NCBI GenBank assembly: GCA_034359265.1
Contig: CP136890.1
Span: forward strand, 103,379,501 to 103,443,500
Source: Canna indica
Lineage: Eukaryota > Streptophyta > Magnoliopsida > Zingiberales > Cannaceae
Length of the DNA stretch: 64,000 bases
Reading direction: 5' to 3'
The notes below the pieces were generated by a model that did no database searches, was not told the origin of the DNA, and was given only the letters and a program-made list of their open reading frames with translations. Made by a program: the position numbers and the translations under genes. Of the stretch, positions 21,979-35,348 are shown piece by piece; the stretch's first letter is position 1, and each line of letters opens with the position of its first letter.

Positions 21979-24900
21979 GGCTGGGATTGGCTTGGCTGGG
22001 CTTCGTTAGGCTTGACTTGGCTTGGCACGACTCGACTTGGCTCGTTTCGGCTTAGCATGGCTCGGCTTGGCTCATTTCAGCTTGGCTAGGCTTGTCACAA
22101 TTTGGCCGAGCCATGCCAAGCCAAGCCAATCCTAACGAAGCCCAACCATGCCGAGCCTAGCCAAGCCCAGCCAAGCCAAGCCAATCCGAGCCGTGCCAAG
22201 CCGAGATGAGCCGATCTATGCCAAGCCAAACCAAGCCGAGCCTAGCCTAGCCCAGCAAAGCCAAATCTAGCCAAGCCAACCTCACATCATGCGTAGATTT
22301 TTTTTCGAACACATTTGAACTCCGTTTTCAGTTCTGTCATATTCTTTGCAAGCATGGCTTGGCTTGGCTATGCCTGGCTCGGCTTGGCTAGGCTTGACTA
22401 GGTTTGGCTTGGCAGGGCTTGGGTAGGCTCGGCTCGGCTCGGCTTGGCTTAGCACGACTCGGCTTGGCTCAGATCGGCTCGGCTTGGCTGGACTTAGCTA
22501 GGCTCATCTTGGCTCGGCTCGGCTCTGCTAGGCTAGGCTCAAGTGAGCTTAGATTGGCTCGTCTCGGCTAGGATAGACAGTTTGTTCAGTTAGGTGCGAA
22601 TGGCTCGGCTCGGCTAGGCTCGATTAGATTCGGCTCAGCTTGGCTGAACTGAGCTTGGCTGAACTGAGCTTGGCTCGGTTTAGCACACTTAGCTCTGCAC
22701 GAACCGGCTCGGACTCGATTAGGCTCAACTTCGTTTGGCTCGGCTCGGCTTAGCTTATCTATTTGTTAAGCTACGCCGAGTCGTTCACGCCTAACCGAGC
22801 CGAGCCAAGCTAAAGTGACCTAAGCCTAGCCTTGCAAAGTTGAGATGAGTCGAGTATAGTTGAGCCTAGCGAAGCCCAACCAAGCCAAGTCGAGCCGAAC
22901 CGAGCCAAGCCAAGCCAAGCCAAGCCAAGCCGAGTTGAGCCAAGCTGAGCCAAGCCCAGCGAAGCCAAGTCGAGTCGTGCCAAGCCGAGATGAGCCGAGC
23001 CGAGCCCTGCCAAGCCAAGCTCACATCAAGCTTGTGTAGGCTTGGCTATCCAAGCCGAGACTAGCCTAGCCAAGCCAAGCCATGCTTGCAAAAAATCTGA
23101 CAGAACTGAAAACAGAGTTCAATTGAGTTCGAAAAAATTCTACGCATGATGTGAGGTTGGCTAGGCTAGGTTTGGCTTGGTTAGGCTGGGCTTGGCTTGA
23201 CTTGGCTTGGCACGGCTCGGCTTGGCTCAGCTCGTCTCGGCTTGTCACGGCTCGGCTTGGCTGGGCTTGGCTTGGCTTGACTTGGCTTGGCTTGGCTTAG
23301 CTTGGCTTGACTTGGCTTTGCTTGGCTTGGCTTAGCAAGACTCAACTTGGCTCGACTAGGCTCAGCTCGGCTCTGCTAGGCTAGGCTCAGGTCAGCTCAG
23401 ATTGGCTCATCTCAGCTAGGATAGGCAGTTGGTTCAGTTAGGCGTGAACGGCTCGGCTTGGCTAGGCTCGACTAGACTCTGCTTAGCTTGGCTGAACTGA
23501 GCTTGGCTCAGTTTGGCACACTTAGCTCAGCTCGAACCGGCCCGGACTTGGTTAGGCTCAACTTCGCTCGGCTCGGCTTAGCCTATCTATTTGTTAAGCT
23601 ACGCCGAGTCGTTCACGCCTAACCGAGCCAATTGCCTATCGTAGCCGAGACGAGCCAAGCTAAAGTGACCTGAGCCTGTCCAACGAATGTTCTACTCTGC
23701 AAGCCGATTTCAACCATTTGTGGTTCGCTGAAATCGAACTCCGTATGAATTAGTTATAATTTCTTGAATTCGATATTGCTTCTAGAATTTCTTCAGAGCT
23801 CATTTTAACTCCGAATCCGGTTCAGTCAGGTCCGCTGCAAGCATGATTTTCCTGGTCATTTTACAATACTTAATTTGTATTTTTCGAACAAAGTTTCATA
23901 TTTTCGTGCCTCCTAAAAGTGTTAAATTACAAAAATAAAATATATAATAAATTTTAAAAATTAGCAAAGTATCCCACAAATATTCTACTCTGCAAGCTGG
24001 TTTCAACCATATGCGGTTCGCTGAAAGCAGACTCTATATGAATTAGTTATAATTTTTCGAATCCGATATTTCTTCTAGAATTTATTTAAGGCTCATTTTA
24101 ACTCCGAATCCAATTCTGTCAGGTCCGCTGCGAGTGTGATTTTTCTGTCCATTTTACATGACTAACTGCGTATTTTTCTAACACTGTTTCATATTTTTCG
24201 TGCCTCTTGAAATTATTAAATTGCAAAAATAAAATATATAATTATTTTTAAAAATTAGAAAAGTATCCCACGAATATTCTACTCTGCAAGCTGGTCTCAA
24301 CCATGTGCAGTTCGCTGAAAGCAGACTACGTATAAATTAGTTATAATTTTCCGAACCCGATATTTTCTTACAGAATTTCTCCAGGGCTCATTTTAACTCC
24401 GAATCCAGTTGTGTTTGGTCCGCTGTGAGCGTGATTTTCCTAGCCAATTTACTAGATTGACTTCGTATTTTTCGAATGTTGTTTCATATTTTTCGTACCT
24501 CCTAAAATAGTTAATTGTAAAAATAAATTATATAATAAAATTTGAAACTTAGCAAAGTATCCCACGAATATTCTACTCTGCAAGCCGATTTCAACCATGT
24601 ATTGTTCACTGGAAGCGAACTACGTTTGAATTAGTTATGATTATCCGAACACAATATTGCTTACAGAATTTATCCAGGTCTTATTTTAACTATTTATCCC
24701 ATTCTATCAGGTCCGTTGCGAGCATGATTTTCCTGGCCAATTTACAAGATTGACTGCATATTTTTCGAACGTAATTTCATATTTTTCGTGCCTCCTAAAA
24801 TAGTTAAATTAGAAAAATAAAATATATAATGATTTTTAAAAATTAGCAAAAGTGTCCCACGAATTTTCTACTTTGCAAGCCGGTTTCAACCATGTGCAGT

Positions 24901-27900
24901 TCGTAGAAAATGAACTCCGTATGAATTAGTTATGATTTTCTAAACTCAGTTTCAACCAAGGCTCATTTTAACTCTTTATCTCGTTCTGTCAGGTCCGCTA
25001 CGAGCGTGATTTTCCTGGCAATTTTACACAACTGACTGCGTATTTTTCGAAGGTTGTTTCATATTTTTCGTGCCTCCTTAATGCAAAAATAAAATATATA
25101 ATAAATTTTAAAAATTAGTAAAGTGTCATACGGATATTCTACTATGCAAGACTATTTCAACCATGTGTGGTTCGCTGAAAGCGGACTCCGTATGAATTAG
25201 TTATGATTTTCTAAACCTGATATTGTTTCCAGAATTTCTCAAAAGCTTATTTTAACTCCGAATCTAGTTTTGTCAAGTCTGCTGCAAGCGTAATTTTCCT
25301 GGCCATTTTAAATGACTAACTGTGTATTTTTCGGACGACGTTTCATATTTTTCATGCCTCTTGAAATAGTTAAATTTCGAAAATAAAATATATAATTATT
25401 TTTAAAAATTATTATAGTATTCCATAAATATTCTACTCTGCAAGCTGGTTTCAACCTTATGCGGTTTGCTGAAATTGGACTCCGTATGAATTAGTTATGA
25501 TTTTACGAACCCGATATTGTTTCCAAAATTTTTCAAGAGCTTATTTTAACTCTTTATCCAGTTCTGTCAGGTCCGCTACGAGCATGGTTTTCCTGGCCAT
25601 TTTACAAGACTTACTGCGTATTTTTCGGACGTTGCTTCATATTATTTGTTCCTCCTAAAAGAGTTAAGTTGTAAAAATAAATTATATAATAAATTTTAAA
25701 AATTACCAAAGTGTCCCACGAAGTTCTACTCTGTAAGCCAGTTTCAATCATGTGCGGTTCGCTGAAATCGGACTCCATATGCATTAGTTATAATTTTCTA
25801 AATTCGATATTGCTTTTAGAATTTCTCCAGGGCTCATTTTAACTCAGAATTCAACTTTGTCAGGTTCGTTGCGAACGTGATTTTCCTAGCCATTTATAAA
25901 ATTGACAGCGTATTTTTCGAACGTCGTTTCATATTTTTTGTGCCTCTTAGAAATGTAAAATTGTAAAAATAAATTATATAATAAAATTTAAAAATTAGCA
26001 AAATATCCCACGAATGTTCTCTCTACAAGCCGGTTTCAACCATGTGTGGTTCGCTGAAAACAGACTCAATATGAATTAGTTATGATTTTCTAAACACGAT
26101 ATTATTTCCAGAATTTCTCTAAAGCTCATTTTAACTCCGAATCCAGTTCTGTTAGGTCCGCTGCAAGCGTGATTTTCATGGTCATTTACAAGACTGACTG
26201 CATTTTTTTCGGATGTCATTTCATATTTTTTATGCCTCCTAAAAGAGTTAAATTACAAAAATAAATTATATAATGAATTTTAAAAATTAGCAAAGTATCC
26301 CACGAATGTTCTACTCTGCAACACGGTTTCAACCATGTGTGGTTCGCTGAAAGCGGACTCCGTATGAATTAGCTATGAAAGCGGACACTGTTTTATATTT
26401 TTCATTCCTCCTAAAATAGTTAAATTACGAAAATAAAATATATAATAAATTTTAAAAATTAACAAAGTGTCCCACGAATATTCTACTCTGCAAGTCGTTT
26501 CCAACCATGTGCGGTTCGCTGAAAGTGGACTCCGTATTTATGATTTTTTGAACCCGATATTGCTTCTAGAATTTTTCTATAGCTCATTTTAACTTTGAAT
26601 CCAGTTCTGTCAGGTTCACTACGAGCGTAATTTTCTAACATTTTCTAACATTTTAATTTATTCATGGCTCATTTTAACTCCGAATCTAGTTCTGTTAGGT
26701 CCGCTGTGAGCGTGATTTTTCTGGTCATTTTACAAGATGGACTGCATATTTTTCAGACACAGTTTCATATTTTTCGTGCCTCCTGAAAGAGTTAAATTAT
26801 AAAAATAAAATATATAATTATTTTCAAAAATTATCAAAGTTTCCCAAGAATATTCTACTCTGTATGCCGGTATCAACCATATGCGATTCGCTGAATGCGG
26901 ACTCCATATGGACGCCATTTCATATTTTTTGTGCCTCATGAAATAGTTAAATTGTAAAAATTAAATATATAATAAATTTTAAAAATTAACAAATTGTGCA
27001 ACGAATGTTCTATACTGCAAGCCGATTTCAACCATTTGTGATTCGCTGAAATCGGACTCCGTATGAATTAGTTATAATTTTTTAAATCCGATATTGCTTC
27101 CAGAATTTCTCCAGAGCTCATTTTAACTCTGAATCCAGTTCAGTCAGGTCCGCTGCAAGCATGATTTTCCTAGCCATTTTACAAGACTAAATTTTTATTT
27201 TTCAGACGAAGTTTCATATTTTTGTGCCTCCTAAAAGTGTTAAATTACAAAAATAAAATATATAATGAATTTTACAAATTATCCCACAAATATTCTACTC
27301 TGCAAGCCGGTTTCAACCATATGCGGTTCGCTGAAAGCGGACTCCATATGAATTAGTTATAATTTTTCAAACCCGATATTGCTTTCAAAATTTATTCAGG
27401 GCTCATTTTAACTCCGAATCCAGTTCTATCAGGTCTGCTGCAAGCGTGATTTTACATGTTTGACTGCGTATTTTTCAAACACCATTTCATATTTTTCGTG
27501 CGTCCTAAAATAGTTAAATTACAAAAATAAAATATATAATTATTTTTAAAAATTAGGAAAGTATCCCACGAATATTTTGCTCTGCAAGCCGATTTCAACA
27601 ATGTGTAGTTCGCTTAAAGCGAACTACGTATGAATTAATTATAATTTTCCGAACCCGATATTTATTATAGAATTTTTCTAGGGCTCATTTTAACTCCGTA
27701 TCTAGTTTTGTCTGGTCCGCTGCAAGCATGATTTTACTGTCCATTTTAGAAGACTAACCGCGTATTTTTTGGACACCGTTTCATATTTTTTGGGCCTTTT
27801 GAAATAGTTAAATTACAAAAATAAAATATATAATAATTTTTAAAACCATGTGCGGTTCGCTGAAAGCGGACTCCGTATGAATTAGTTTTGATTTTCTGAA

Positions 27901-30339
27901 CTAGATATTAATTTCAGAATTTCTCCAATGCTTAATTTAACTCCGAATCCAGTTCTGTCAGGTTCCTTGCGAGCGTGATTTTCTTGGCCAATTTACAAGA
28001 TTGACTTCGTATATTTCGGAGGTTGTTTCATATTTTTCGTACCTCCTAAAAAAGTTAATTGTAAAAATAAATTATATAATAAATATTAAAAATTAGCAAA
28101 GTGTCCCACGAATATTCTACTCTGCAAGTCGGTTTTAACCATGTGCTGATCACTAAAAGTGGACTCCGTATGAATTAGTTATGATTTTCTGAACACAATA
28201 TTGTTTATAGAATTTCTCTAGGTCTCATTTTAACTCTTTATCCAGTTTTGTCTGGTCTGCTGCGAGTGTGATTTTCCTGGCCAATTCACAAGACTGACCA
28301 CATATTTTTCAGACGCCGTTTCATATTTTTTGTGCCTCCTAAAAGAGTTAAATTATAAAAATAAAATATATAATGAATTTTAAAAATTAGCAAAGTGTCC
28401 CACGAATTTTCTACTTTGGAAGCCGATTTTAACCATGTGCGGTTTGCAGAAAATGGACTCTGTATGAATTAGTTATGATTTTCTGAACTTGGTATTGCTT
28501 CTAGAATTTCTCCAGGGCTCAATTTAACTCCGAATACAGTTCTGTTAGGTCTGCTACGAGCTTGATTTTCCTGGTCATTTTACAAGTCTGACTGCATATT
28601 TTTCGTGCCTCTTGAATGTAAAAATAAAATATATAATAAATTTTAAAAATTAGTAAAGTGTCACACGGATATTCTACTCTACAAGTCTATTTCAACATTG
28701 TGTGGTTCACTGGAAGCGGGCTCCGTATGAATTAGTTATGATTTTTTGAACACAATATTACTTATAGAATTTCTCCAGGTGTCATTTTAACTCTTTATCC
28801 AGTTCTGTCTGGTTCGCTGCGAGCATGATTTTCCTGGCCAATTCACAAGACTGACCGCATATTTTTCGGATGTCATTTCATATTTTTTGTGCCTCCTCAA
28901 AGAGTTAAATTGCAAAAATAAATTATATAATAAATTTTAAAAATTACCTAAGTATCCCACGAATGTTCTACTCTGCAAGCCGGTTTCAACCATGTGCGGT
29001 CCGTTGAAAACAAACTCTATATGAATTAGTTATGATTTTTTGATCTGATATTGCTTCTAGAATTTCTCCAGGTCTAATTTTAACTCCGAATGCAGTTCTG
29101 TCATGTCCGCTGCGAGCGCGATTTTCCTGGTCATTTTACAAGGCTGACTGCCTATTTTTCGGAGGTTGTTTCATATTTTTCGTGCCTCTTGAAATAGTTA
29201 AATTACAAAAATAAAATATATAATGAATTTTAAAAATTAGTAAAGTATCCCACAGATATTCTACTCTGCAAGACGATTTCAACCATATGCAGTTCACTGA
29301 ATGCGGACTCCGTAAGAATTAGTTATTATTTTCCAAACTAGATATTATTTATAGAATTTTTCCAAGTTTCATTGTAACTCTTTATCCAGTTCTGTCAGGT
29401 CCGCTGCGAGCATGATTTTCTTGGCAATTTTACAAGACTAACTTCGTATTTTTCGGACACTGTTTCAAATTTTCGTGCCTCCTAAAAGAGATAAATTGCA
29501 GAAATAAAATATATAATGAATTTTAAAAATTAGTAAAGTGTCCAACAAATATTCTACTCTGCAAGACGGTTCCAACCATATATAGTTCGCTGAAAGCGGA
29601 CTCCGTATGAATTAGTTATGATTTTTCAAACCCGGTATTATTTACAGAATTTCTCCAAGGCTCATTTTAACTCTTTATCCAGTTTTGTCATGTCCGCTAC
29701 GAGCGTGATTTTCCTGGCAATTTTACAAGACTGACTGCGTATTTTTCGAACATCATTTCATATTTTTCGTGCCTCCTGAAAGAGTTAAATTATAAAAATA
29801 AAATATATAATGGTTTTTTAAAATTATCAAAGTCTCCCACGAATATTCTACTCTGCAACACGGTTTCAACCATGTGCGGTTCGCTGAAAGCGGACTCCGT
29901 ATGAATTAGTTATAATTTACTAAACCTGATATTACTTCCAAAATTTCTCTAGAGCTCATTTTAACTCCGAATCGAGTTCTGTTAGGTCCACTGCGAGGAT
30001 GATTTTCCAGACCAATTTACAAGTCTGACTACGTATTTATCGGATGTCCTTTCATATTTTTCGTGCCTCCTGAAATAGTTAAATTACAAAAATAAAATAT
30101 ATAATGAATTTTAAAATTACTAAAGTGTCCCACAGATATTCTACTCAGTAAGACGTTTTCCCATATGTGGTTCGCAGAAAACGGACTCAGTATAAATTAG
30201 TTATGATTTTTTGAACCCGATATTGCTTACAGAATTTGTCCAGGTCTCATTTTAACTCTTTATCCAGTTCTGTCTGGTCCGCTGCGAGCATGATTTTCCT
30301 GGCCAATTTACAAGATTGACTGCATATTTTTCAGACGTC

Positions 30340-32500
30340 GTTTCATATTTTTTGTGCCTCCTGAAATAGTTAAATTACAAAAATAAAATATATAATGATT
30401 TCTAAAAATTAGCAAAGTATCTCACGAATTTTCAACTCTGCCAGCCGGTTTCAACCATTTGCGGTTCACTGAATACGGACTCCGTATGAATAACTCTGCC
30501 AGCCGATTTCAACCATTTGCGGTTCACTGAATAAGGACTCCGTATGAATTAGTTATGATTTTTTGAATTTGGTATTACTTCCAAACTTTTTCAAGTGCTC
30601 ATTTTAACTCAGAATCCAGTTCTGTCCGCGAGCGTGATTTTCCTACCCATTTTACAAGACTGACTGCGTATTTTTTGGAGGCTATTTCATATTTTTCATG
30701 CCCCTAATTGCAGAAATAAAATATATAATAAATTTTAAAAATTAGTAAATTATCACACGGATATTCTACTCTACAAGACGGTTTCAACCATGTGTGGTTC
30801 GCTGAAAGCGGACTCCGTATGAATTAGTTATGATTTTCTAAATCCGATATTGCTTCAAGAATTTCTCTAAAGCTCATTTTAACTTCGAATCCAGTTTCGA
30901 TTTTCCTGGTAATTTTATATGACTGCGTATTTTTCGGATGTCGTTTCATATTTTTCATGCCTTTTGAAATAGTTAAATTGCGAAAATAAAATATATAATT
31001 ATTTTTAAAAATTAGCAAAGTGTCTCACGAATATTCTACTCTGCAAGCCTGTTTCAATCATATGCGGTTCGCTGAAATCGGACTCCGTATGAATTAATTA
31101 TGATTTTACGAATCTGATATTTCTTCCTATATTTCTCCAGAGTTCATTTTAACTCGGAATCCAGTTCTGTTAGTTCCGTTGCGAGCGTGATTTTCCTGGC
31201 CATTTTACAAGACTGACTGCGTATTCTTCGGACACCGTTTTATATTTTCTATACCTCCTGAAAGAGTTAAATTGCAAAAATAAATTATATAATGAATTTT
31301 AAAAATTAGCAATGTGTCTCACAAATGTTATGCTCTACGAGCCGATTTCAACCATATGTGGTTCGCTGAAAGAGGACTCCATAAGAATTAGTTATAATTT
31401 TCTGAACCCGATATTACTTCCAGAATTTTTCCATGGCTTATTTTAACTCCGAATTCAGTTCTGTCAAGTCCAGTGCGAGCATGATTTTCCTGGCAATTTT
31501 ACAAGACTGACTGTATATTTTTCGGACGTCGTTTCATATTTTTTGTGCCTCCTGAAAGAGTTAAATTACAAAAATAAAATATATAATGATTTCTAAAAAT
31601 TAGCAAAGTATCTCACGAATTTTCAACTCTGCCAGCCGGTTTCAACCATTTGCGGTTCACTGAATACGAACTCCGTATGAATTAGTTATGATTTTTTGAA
31701 TTTGGTATTACTTTCAAAAATTTTCAAGTGCTCATTTTAACTTAGAATCCAGTTCTGTCCGCGAGCGTGATTTTCCTGCCCATTTTACAAGACTGACTGC
31801 ATATTTTTCGGAGGCTATTTCATATTTTTCATGCCCACTGAATGCAGAAATAAAATATATAATGTATTTTAAAAATTAGTAAAGTATCACACGGATATTC
31901 TACTCTACAAGACGGTTTCAACCATGTGTGGTTCGCTGAAAGCGGACTCCGTATGAATTAGTTACAATTTTTTAAATCTGATATTGTTTCAAGAATTTCT
32001 CTAAAGCTCATTTTAACTTCGAATCCAGTTTTGTCAGGTCCGCTGTAAGCGTGATTTTCCTGGTAATTTTATATGAATGCGTATTTTTCGGATGTCGTTT
32101 CATATTTTTTGTGCCTTTTGAAATAGCTAAATTGCCAAAATAAAATATATAGTTATTTTTAAAAATTAGCAAAGTGTCCCACGAATATTCTACTCTGCAA
32201 GCCGGTTTCAACCATATGCGGTTCGCTGAAATCGGACTCCGTATGAATTAATTTTGATTTTATGAATCTGATATTTCTTCCTATATTTCTCTAGAGTTCA
32301 TTTTAACTCGGAATCTAGTTCTGTTAGTTCGATTGCGAGCATGATTTTCCTGGCCATTTTACAAGACTGACTGCGTATTCTTCGGACACTGTTTTATATT
32401 TTTTGTGCCTTCTAAAAGAGTTAAATTGCAAAAATAAATTATATAATGAATTTTAAAAATTAGCAAAGTGTCCCAGGAATATTTTACTCTGCAAGCCGGT
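30340..32500 (+). repeat. Higher-order repeat of about 1.15-1.19 kb, two copies
   Basis: CACGAATTTTCAACTCTGCC at 30423 recurs at 31614 (offset 1,191). The shared rare features GTTCTGTCCGCGAGCG (a short deletion), GGAGGCTATTTCATATTTTT and AGAGTTCATTTTAACTCGGA follow in the same order in both copies; at the last one the offset is about 1,154. This differs from the 1,027-bp unit of the reverse array, so the arrays have been amplified independently. Confidence 0.8.
30434..30549 (+). repeat. 58-bp tandem duplication inside one satellite monomer
   Basis: AACTCTGCCAGCCG at 30434 is repeated at 30492, followed in both copies by TTTCAACCATTTGCGGTTCA and a GGACTCCGTATGAAT end. The sister monomer at about 31624 has only one copy, so the duplication is younger than the 1.19-kb unit or specific to this copy. 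Confidence 0.85.
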
Positions 32501-33070
32501 TTCAACCATGTGCGATTCGTCAGGTCATTTTAACTCCGAATCCAGTTCTGTCAGGTCCAGTGCGAGCATGATTTTCCTAGCAATTTTACAAGACTGGCTG
32601 CTTATTTTTCGAATGTCATTTTCATATTTTTCATGCCTCCTTAAAGAGTTAAATTATATAAATAAAATATATAATGAATTTTAAAAATTAGTAAAGTGTC
32701 CCACGAATATTCTACTCTACAAGCCGGTTTCAACCATATACAATTCGCTGAAAGCAGACCCCGTATGAATTAGTTATGATTTTTCGAACCTGATATTACT
32801 TACAGAATTTTTTTAGGGCTCATTTTAACTTCGAATTTAGTTCTGTCAGGTCCACTGCGAACATGGTTTTCCTGGCCATTTTACAAGGCTAACTGTGTAT
32901 TTTTCGAACATTGTTTTATATTTTATGTGCCTCCTGTAATAGTTAAATTACAAAATTAAATTATATAATAAAATTTAAAAATTAGCAAAGTGTCCCACAA
33001 ATATTCTACTATGCAAGCCGGTTTCAATCATGTGCGGTTTGCTGAAAGCGGACTCCGTATAAATTAGTTA

Positions 33071-34790
33071 AAATATTCATGGGACACTTTACTAATTATT
33101 AAAATTCATAATTTATTTTATTTTTGCAATTTAATTTTTTCAGAAGATACGAAAAATATGAAACTATGTCTGAAAAATAAATAGTGAGACTTGTAAAATG
33201 GCTAGGAAAATCACGCTCGCAGGGGACCTGACAGAACTGGATTCGGAGTTAAAATGAGCTCTGGAGAAATTCTGGAAGTAATATCAGATTCAAAAAATCA
33301 TAACTAATTCATACGTAGTCCGTTTTTAGCGAACGACACATGGCTGAAACCGGCTTACAGAGTAGAATATTCGTCGGACACTTTGCTAATTTTTGAAATT
33401 CATTATATATTTTATTTTTGCAATTTAAATCTTTTAGGAGACTCGAAAAATATGAAACAACGTCCCAAAAATATGGAGTCAGTCTTGTAAAATGACAAGG
33501 AAAATCACGCTTATAGCGGACATGACAAAACTGGATTCGAAGTTAAAATGAGCCATGGAGAAATTTTGGAATTAGTATTAGGTTCATAAAATCATAACTA
33601 ATTCATTCGGAGTCCGTTATCAGCGAACCACACATGGTTGAAACCGGCTTGATGAGTAGAATATTCGTGGGACACTTTGCTAATTTTTAAAATTCGTTAT
33701 ATATTTTATTTTTACAATTTAACTATTTTAGGAGTCACGAAAAATATGTAACAGTGTCTGAAAAATACGAAGTCAGTCTTGTAAAATGTCCCGGAAAATC
33801 ACGCTCGCATCGGACTTGACAGAACTAGTTTCGAAGTTAAAATGAGGCCTGGACAAATTTTGGAAATAATAGAAAATCATAACTAATTCATACGGAGTCC
33901 GCTTTCAGCGAACCACACATGGCTGAAACTAGCTTGCAAAGTAGAATATTCGTGGGATACTTTGCTAATTTTTAAAATTCATTATATTATTTATTTTTAT
34001 AATTTAACTATTTCAGGAGGCACGAAAAATATGAAACGGTGTCCGAAAAATACGCAGTAAGACTTGTAAAATGTAAAGAAAAATCATACTCGTAGCGGAC
34101 CTGACAGAACTAGATTCGGAGTTAAAATGAGTCATATAGAAATTCTGGAAGCAATATCTAGTTCGGAAAATCATAACTAATTCATACAGAGTCCGCTTTC
34201 AGCGAACCGCACATGATTGAAACTGGCTTGCAGAGTAGAATATTCGTGGGATACTTTGCTAATTTTTAAAATTCATTATATATTTTATTTATGTAATTAA
34301 ACTCTTTTAGGAGGCACAAAAAATATGAAACGATGTTCGAAAAATAGGCAGTCGGTCTTGTAAAATAATGTCCACGAAAATCACGCTCGCAACGGATCTA
34401 ACAGAAATGGATTCTGAGTTAAAATGAGCCATGGAGAAATTCTTAAAGTAATATTGGGTTCGGAAAATCATAACTAATTTATACGGAGTTTGCTTTTAGT
34501 GAACCACACATGGTTGAAATCGGCTTGCAGAGTAGAATATTCGTGGGACACTTTGCTAATTTTTAAAATTCATTATATATTTTATTTTGTAATTTAACTC
34601 TTTTAGGAGTCACGAAAAATATAAAATGGTGTCCAAAAAATACGCAGTCATTCTTGTAAAATGACCCGGAAAATCACGCTCGCAGCGGACCTGACAGAAC
34701 TGGATTCGAAGTTAAAATGAGCCTTAAAGAAATTCTAAAAGCAATATCGAGTTCGGAAAATTATAAGTAGTTCATACCGAGTACACATTA
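33071..34790 (-). repeat. 294-bp satellite array, reverse orientation (about 6 monomers)
   Basis: The orientation flips at about 33071 (TTAGTTA followed by AAATATTCATGGGACAC), the mirror image of the flip at 8130. Monomers then run on the minus strand to about 34790, where CCGAGTACACATTAATTAG leads into the palindromic spacer. This block is the counterpart of 6106-8129 in the inverted duplication. Confidence 0.9.
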
Positions 34791-34794
34791 ATTA

Positions 34795-34960
34795 GTTTTG
34801 TCATATCATGTGTAGATTTTTTTTCGAACTCATTTGAACTCCGTTTTCAGTTCTGTAATATTCTTTGGAACAATGATTTTCCTAACTATTTTTCTAAAAT
34901 TAATCTGATAGAACTAAAAACGGAGTTCAAATGAGTTTGAAAAAAATTCTACGCATGATA
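34795..34960. repeat. Palindromic spacer pair, right-arm counterpart
   Basis: A plus-strand spacer (about 34803-34860) and its complement (about 34905-34962) flank an AT-rich loop containing TTTCCTAACTATTTTTCTAA. It is the inverted copy of 5945-6105. Confidence 0.85.
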
Positions 34961-35332
34961 TGAGGTTGGCTTGGCTGGGCTTGGCTTGGCTCGGTTTGGC
35001 TTGGCTTGGCTTGGCTAGGCTGAGCTTGACTCGGCTCGGCTTGGCTGAACTAAGCTTGGCTCGATTTGGCTCAGCTTAGCTCTGCTCGAACCAGTTCTGT
35101 CAGAGTCTCGGTTAGGCTCCGCTTCGCTCAGCTTAGCCTATCTATTTGTTAAGCTACGTTGAGTCATTCACGCCTAACCGAGCCAACAGGAGCCAAGTCG
35201 AGCCAAGCTAAGCTAACCTGAGCCGAACTTAGTTTATCCTAGCCGAGCCGAGCCGAGCTGAGCTGACCTGAGCCTAGTCAAAACGAGTCAAGGCAAATTT
35301 CGGAGATGGCGTATGAGTCAATGTTTGGCCAC
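34961..35332. repeat. GGCTN block, right-arm counterpart
   Basis: The complement of this segment matches 5588-5944 closely, including the 53-bp non-repetitive stretch next to the CACTA terminus (about 35280-35332, with CGGAGATGGCGTATGAGTCA). Only a handful of substitutions separate the arms over the first 200 bp. Confidence 0.85.
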
Positions 35333-35348
35333 CACTACAAAAAAAAAC
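35333..35348 (+). mobile_element. 16-bp stub of the CACTA terminus
   Basis: CACTACAAAAAAAAAC is identical to the complement of 5572-5587. In the left copy the CACTA element continues; here the sequence runs straight into TTCGCTCGGCTCGGCTCGG, ordinary GGCTN repeat. The stub therefore marks a breakpoint of the inverted duplication inside the element's terminus. Confidence 0.85.

Larger units (their letters stand above)
14988..23677. repeat. GGCTN pentanucleotide-derived satellite domain (8.7 kb)
   Basis: This is a mosaic of GGCTT, GGCTC, GGCTA and GGCTG pentamers, with the G-rich strand switching between plus and minus every few hundred bases. Longer modules recur: one around AACAAATAGATAGGCTAA with AGGCGTGAACGAC, and a spacer containing GAACTCCGTTTTCAG and TTTTTTTCGAACTCA. 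Spacers on the minus strand lie at about 15905, 16772, 17615, 18437, 19799, 21060, 21796 and 23097; one on the plus strand lies at about 22281. All frames read as degenerate pentapeptide repeats (Leu-Gly-Leu-Ala-Trp, or Lys-Pro-Ser-Gln-Ala on the other strand), a consequence of the 5-bp period; none is a credible gene. Confidence 0.92.
23678..33070 (+). repeat. 294-bp satellite array, forward orientation (about 32 monomers)
   Basis: GGCTN repeat stops at GACCTGAGCC and the satellite starts at TGTCCAACGAATGTTCTACT (about 23678). The landmark CCCACGAAT or a variant recurs at 294-bp spacing, for example at 23973, 24267 and 24561. The first monomer carries the AACGAATG and AACCATTTGTGG variants that mark the higher-order repeat of the left array. 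The half-length monomer junction typical of that repeat occurs only once here (about 26905). Several monomers are shortened, for example near 25060-25090, 26360-26400 and 27835-27850. Confidence 0.92.
5572..35348. repeat. Giant imperfect inverted duplication (about 29.8 kb span)
   Basis: The left arm starts at the CACTA terminus (5572-5587). The right arm ends with the same 16 bases in complement (35333-35348). From there inward the arms match closely: the unique 53 bp 5588-5640 equals the complement of about 35280-35332, the GGCTN block and palindromic spacer 5945-6105 match 34795-34960, and 294-bp satellite follows in both. The satellite orientation switch at about 8130 has the same junction as the switch at about 33071. 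Further in, the arms differ in length (6.86 kb against 9.39 kb of inner satellite), so later expansion or deletion has occurred. The midpoint falls in the GGCTN domain near 19-20 kb. Confidence 0.8.

Noticed and set aside
6106..34790. CRISPR-like array of repeats and spacers
   Set aside because: The repeats are whole 294-bp monomers in direct tandem with no unique spacers, in a plant-type genome.
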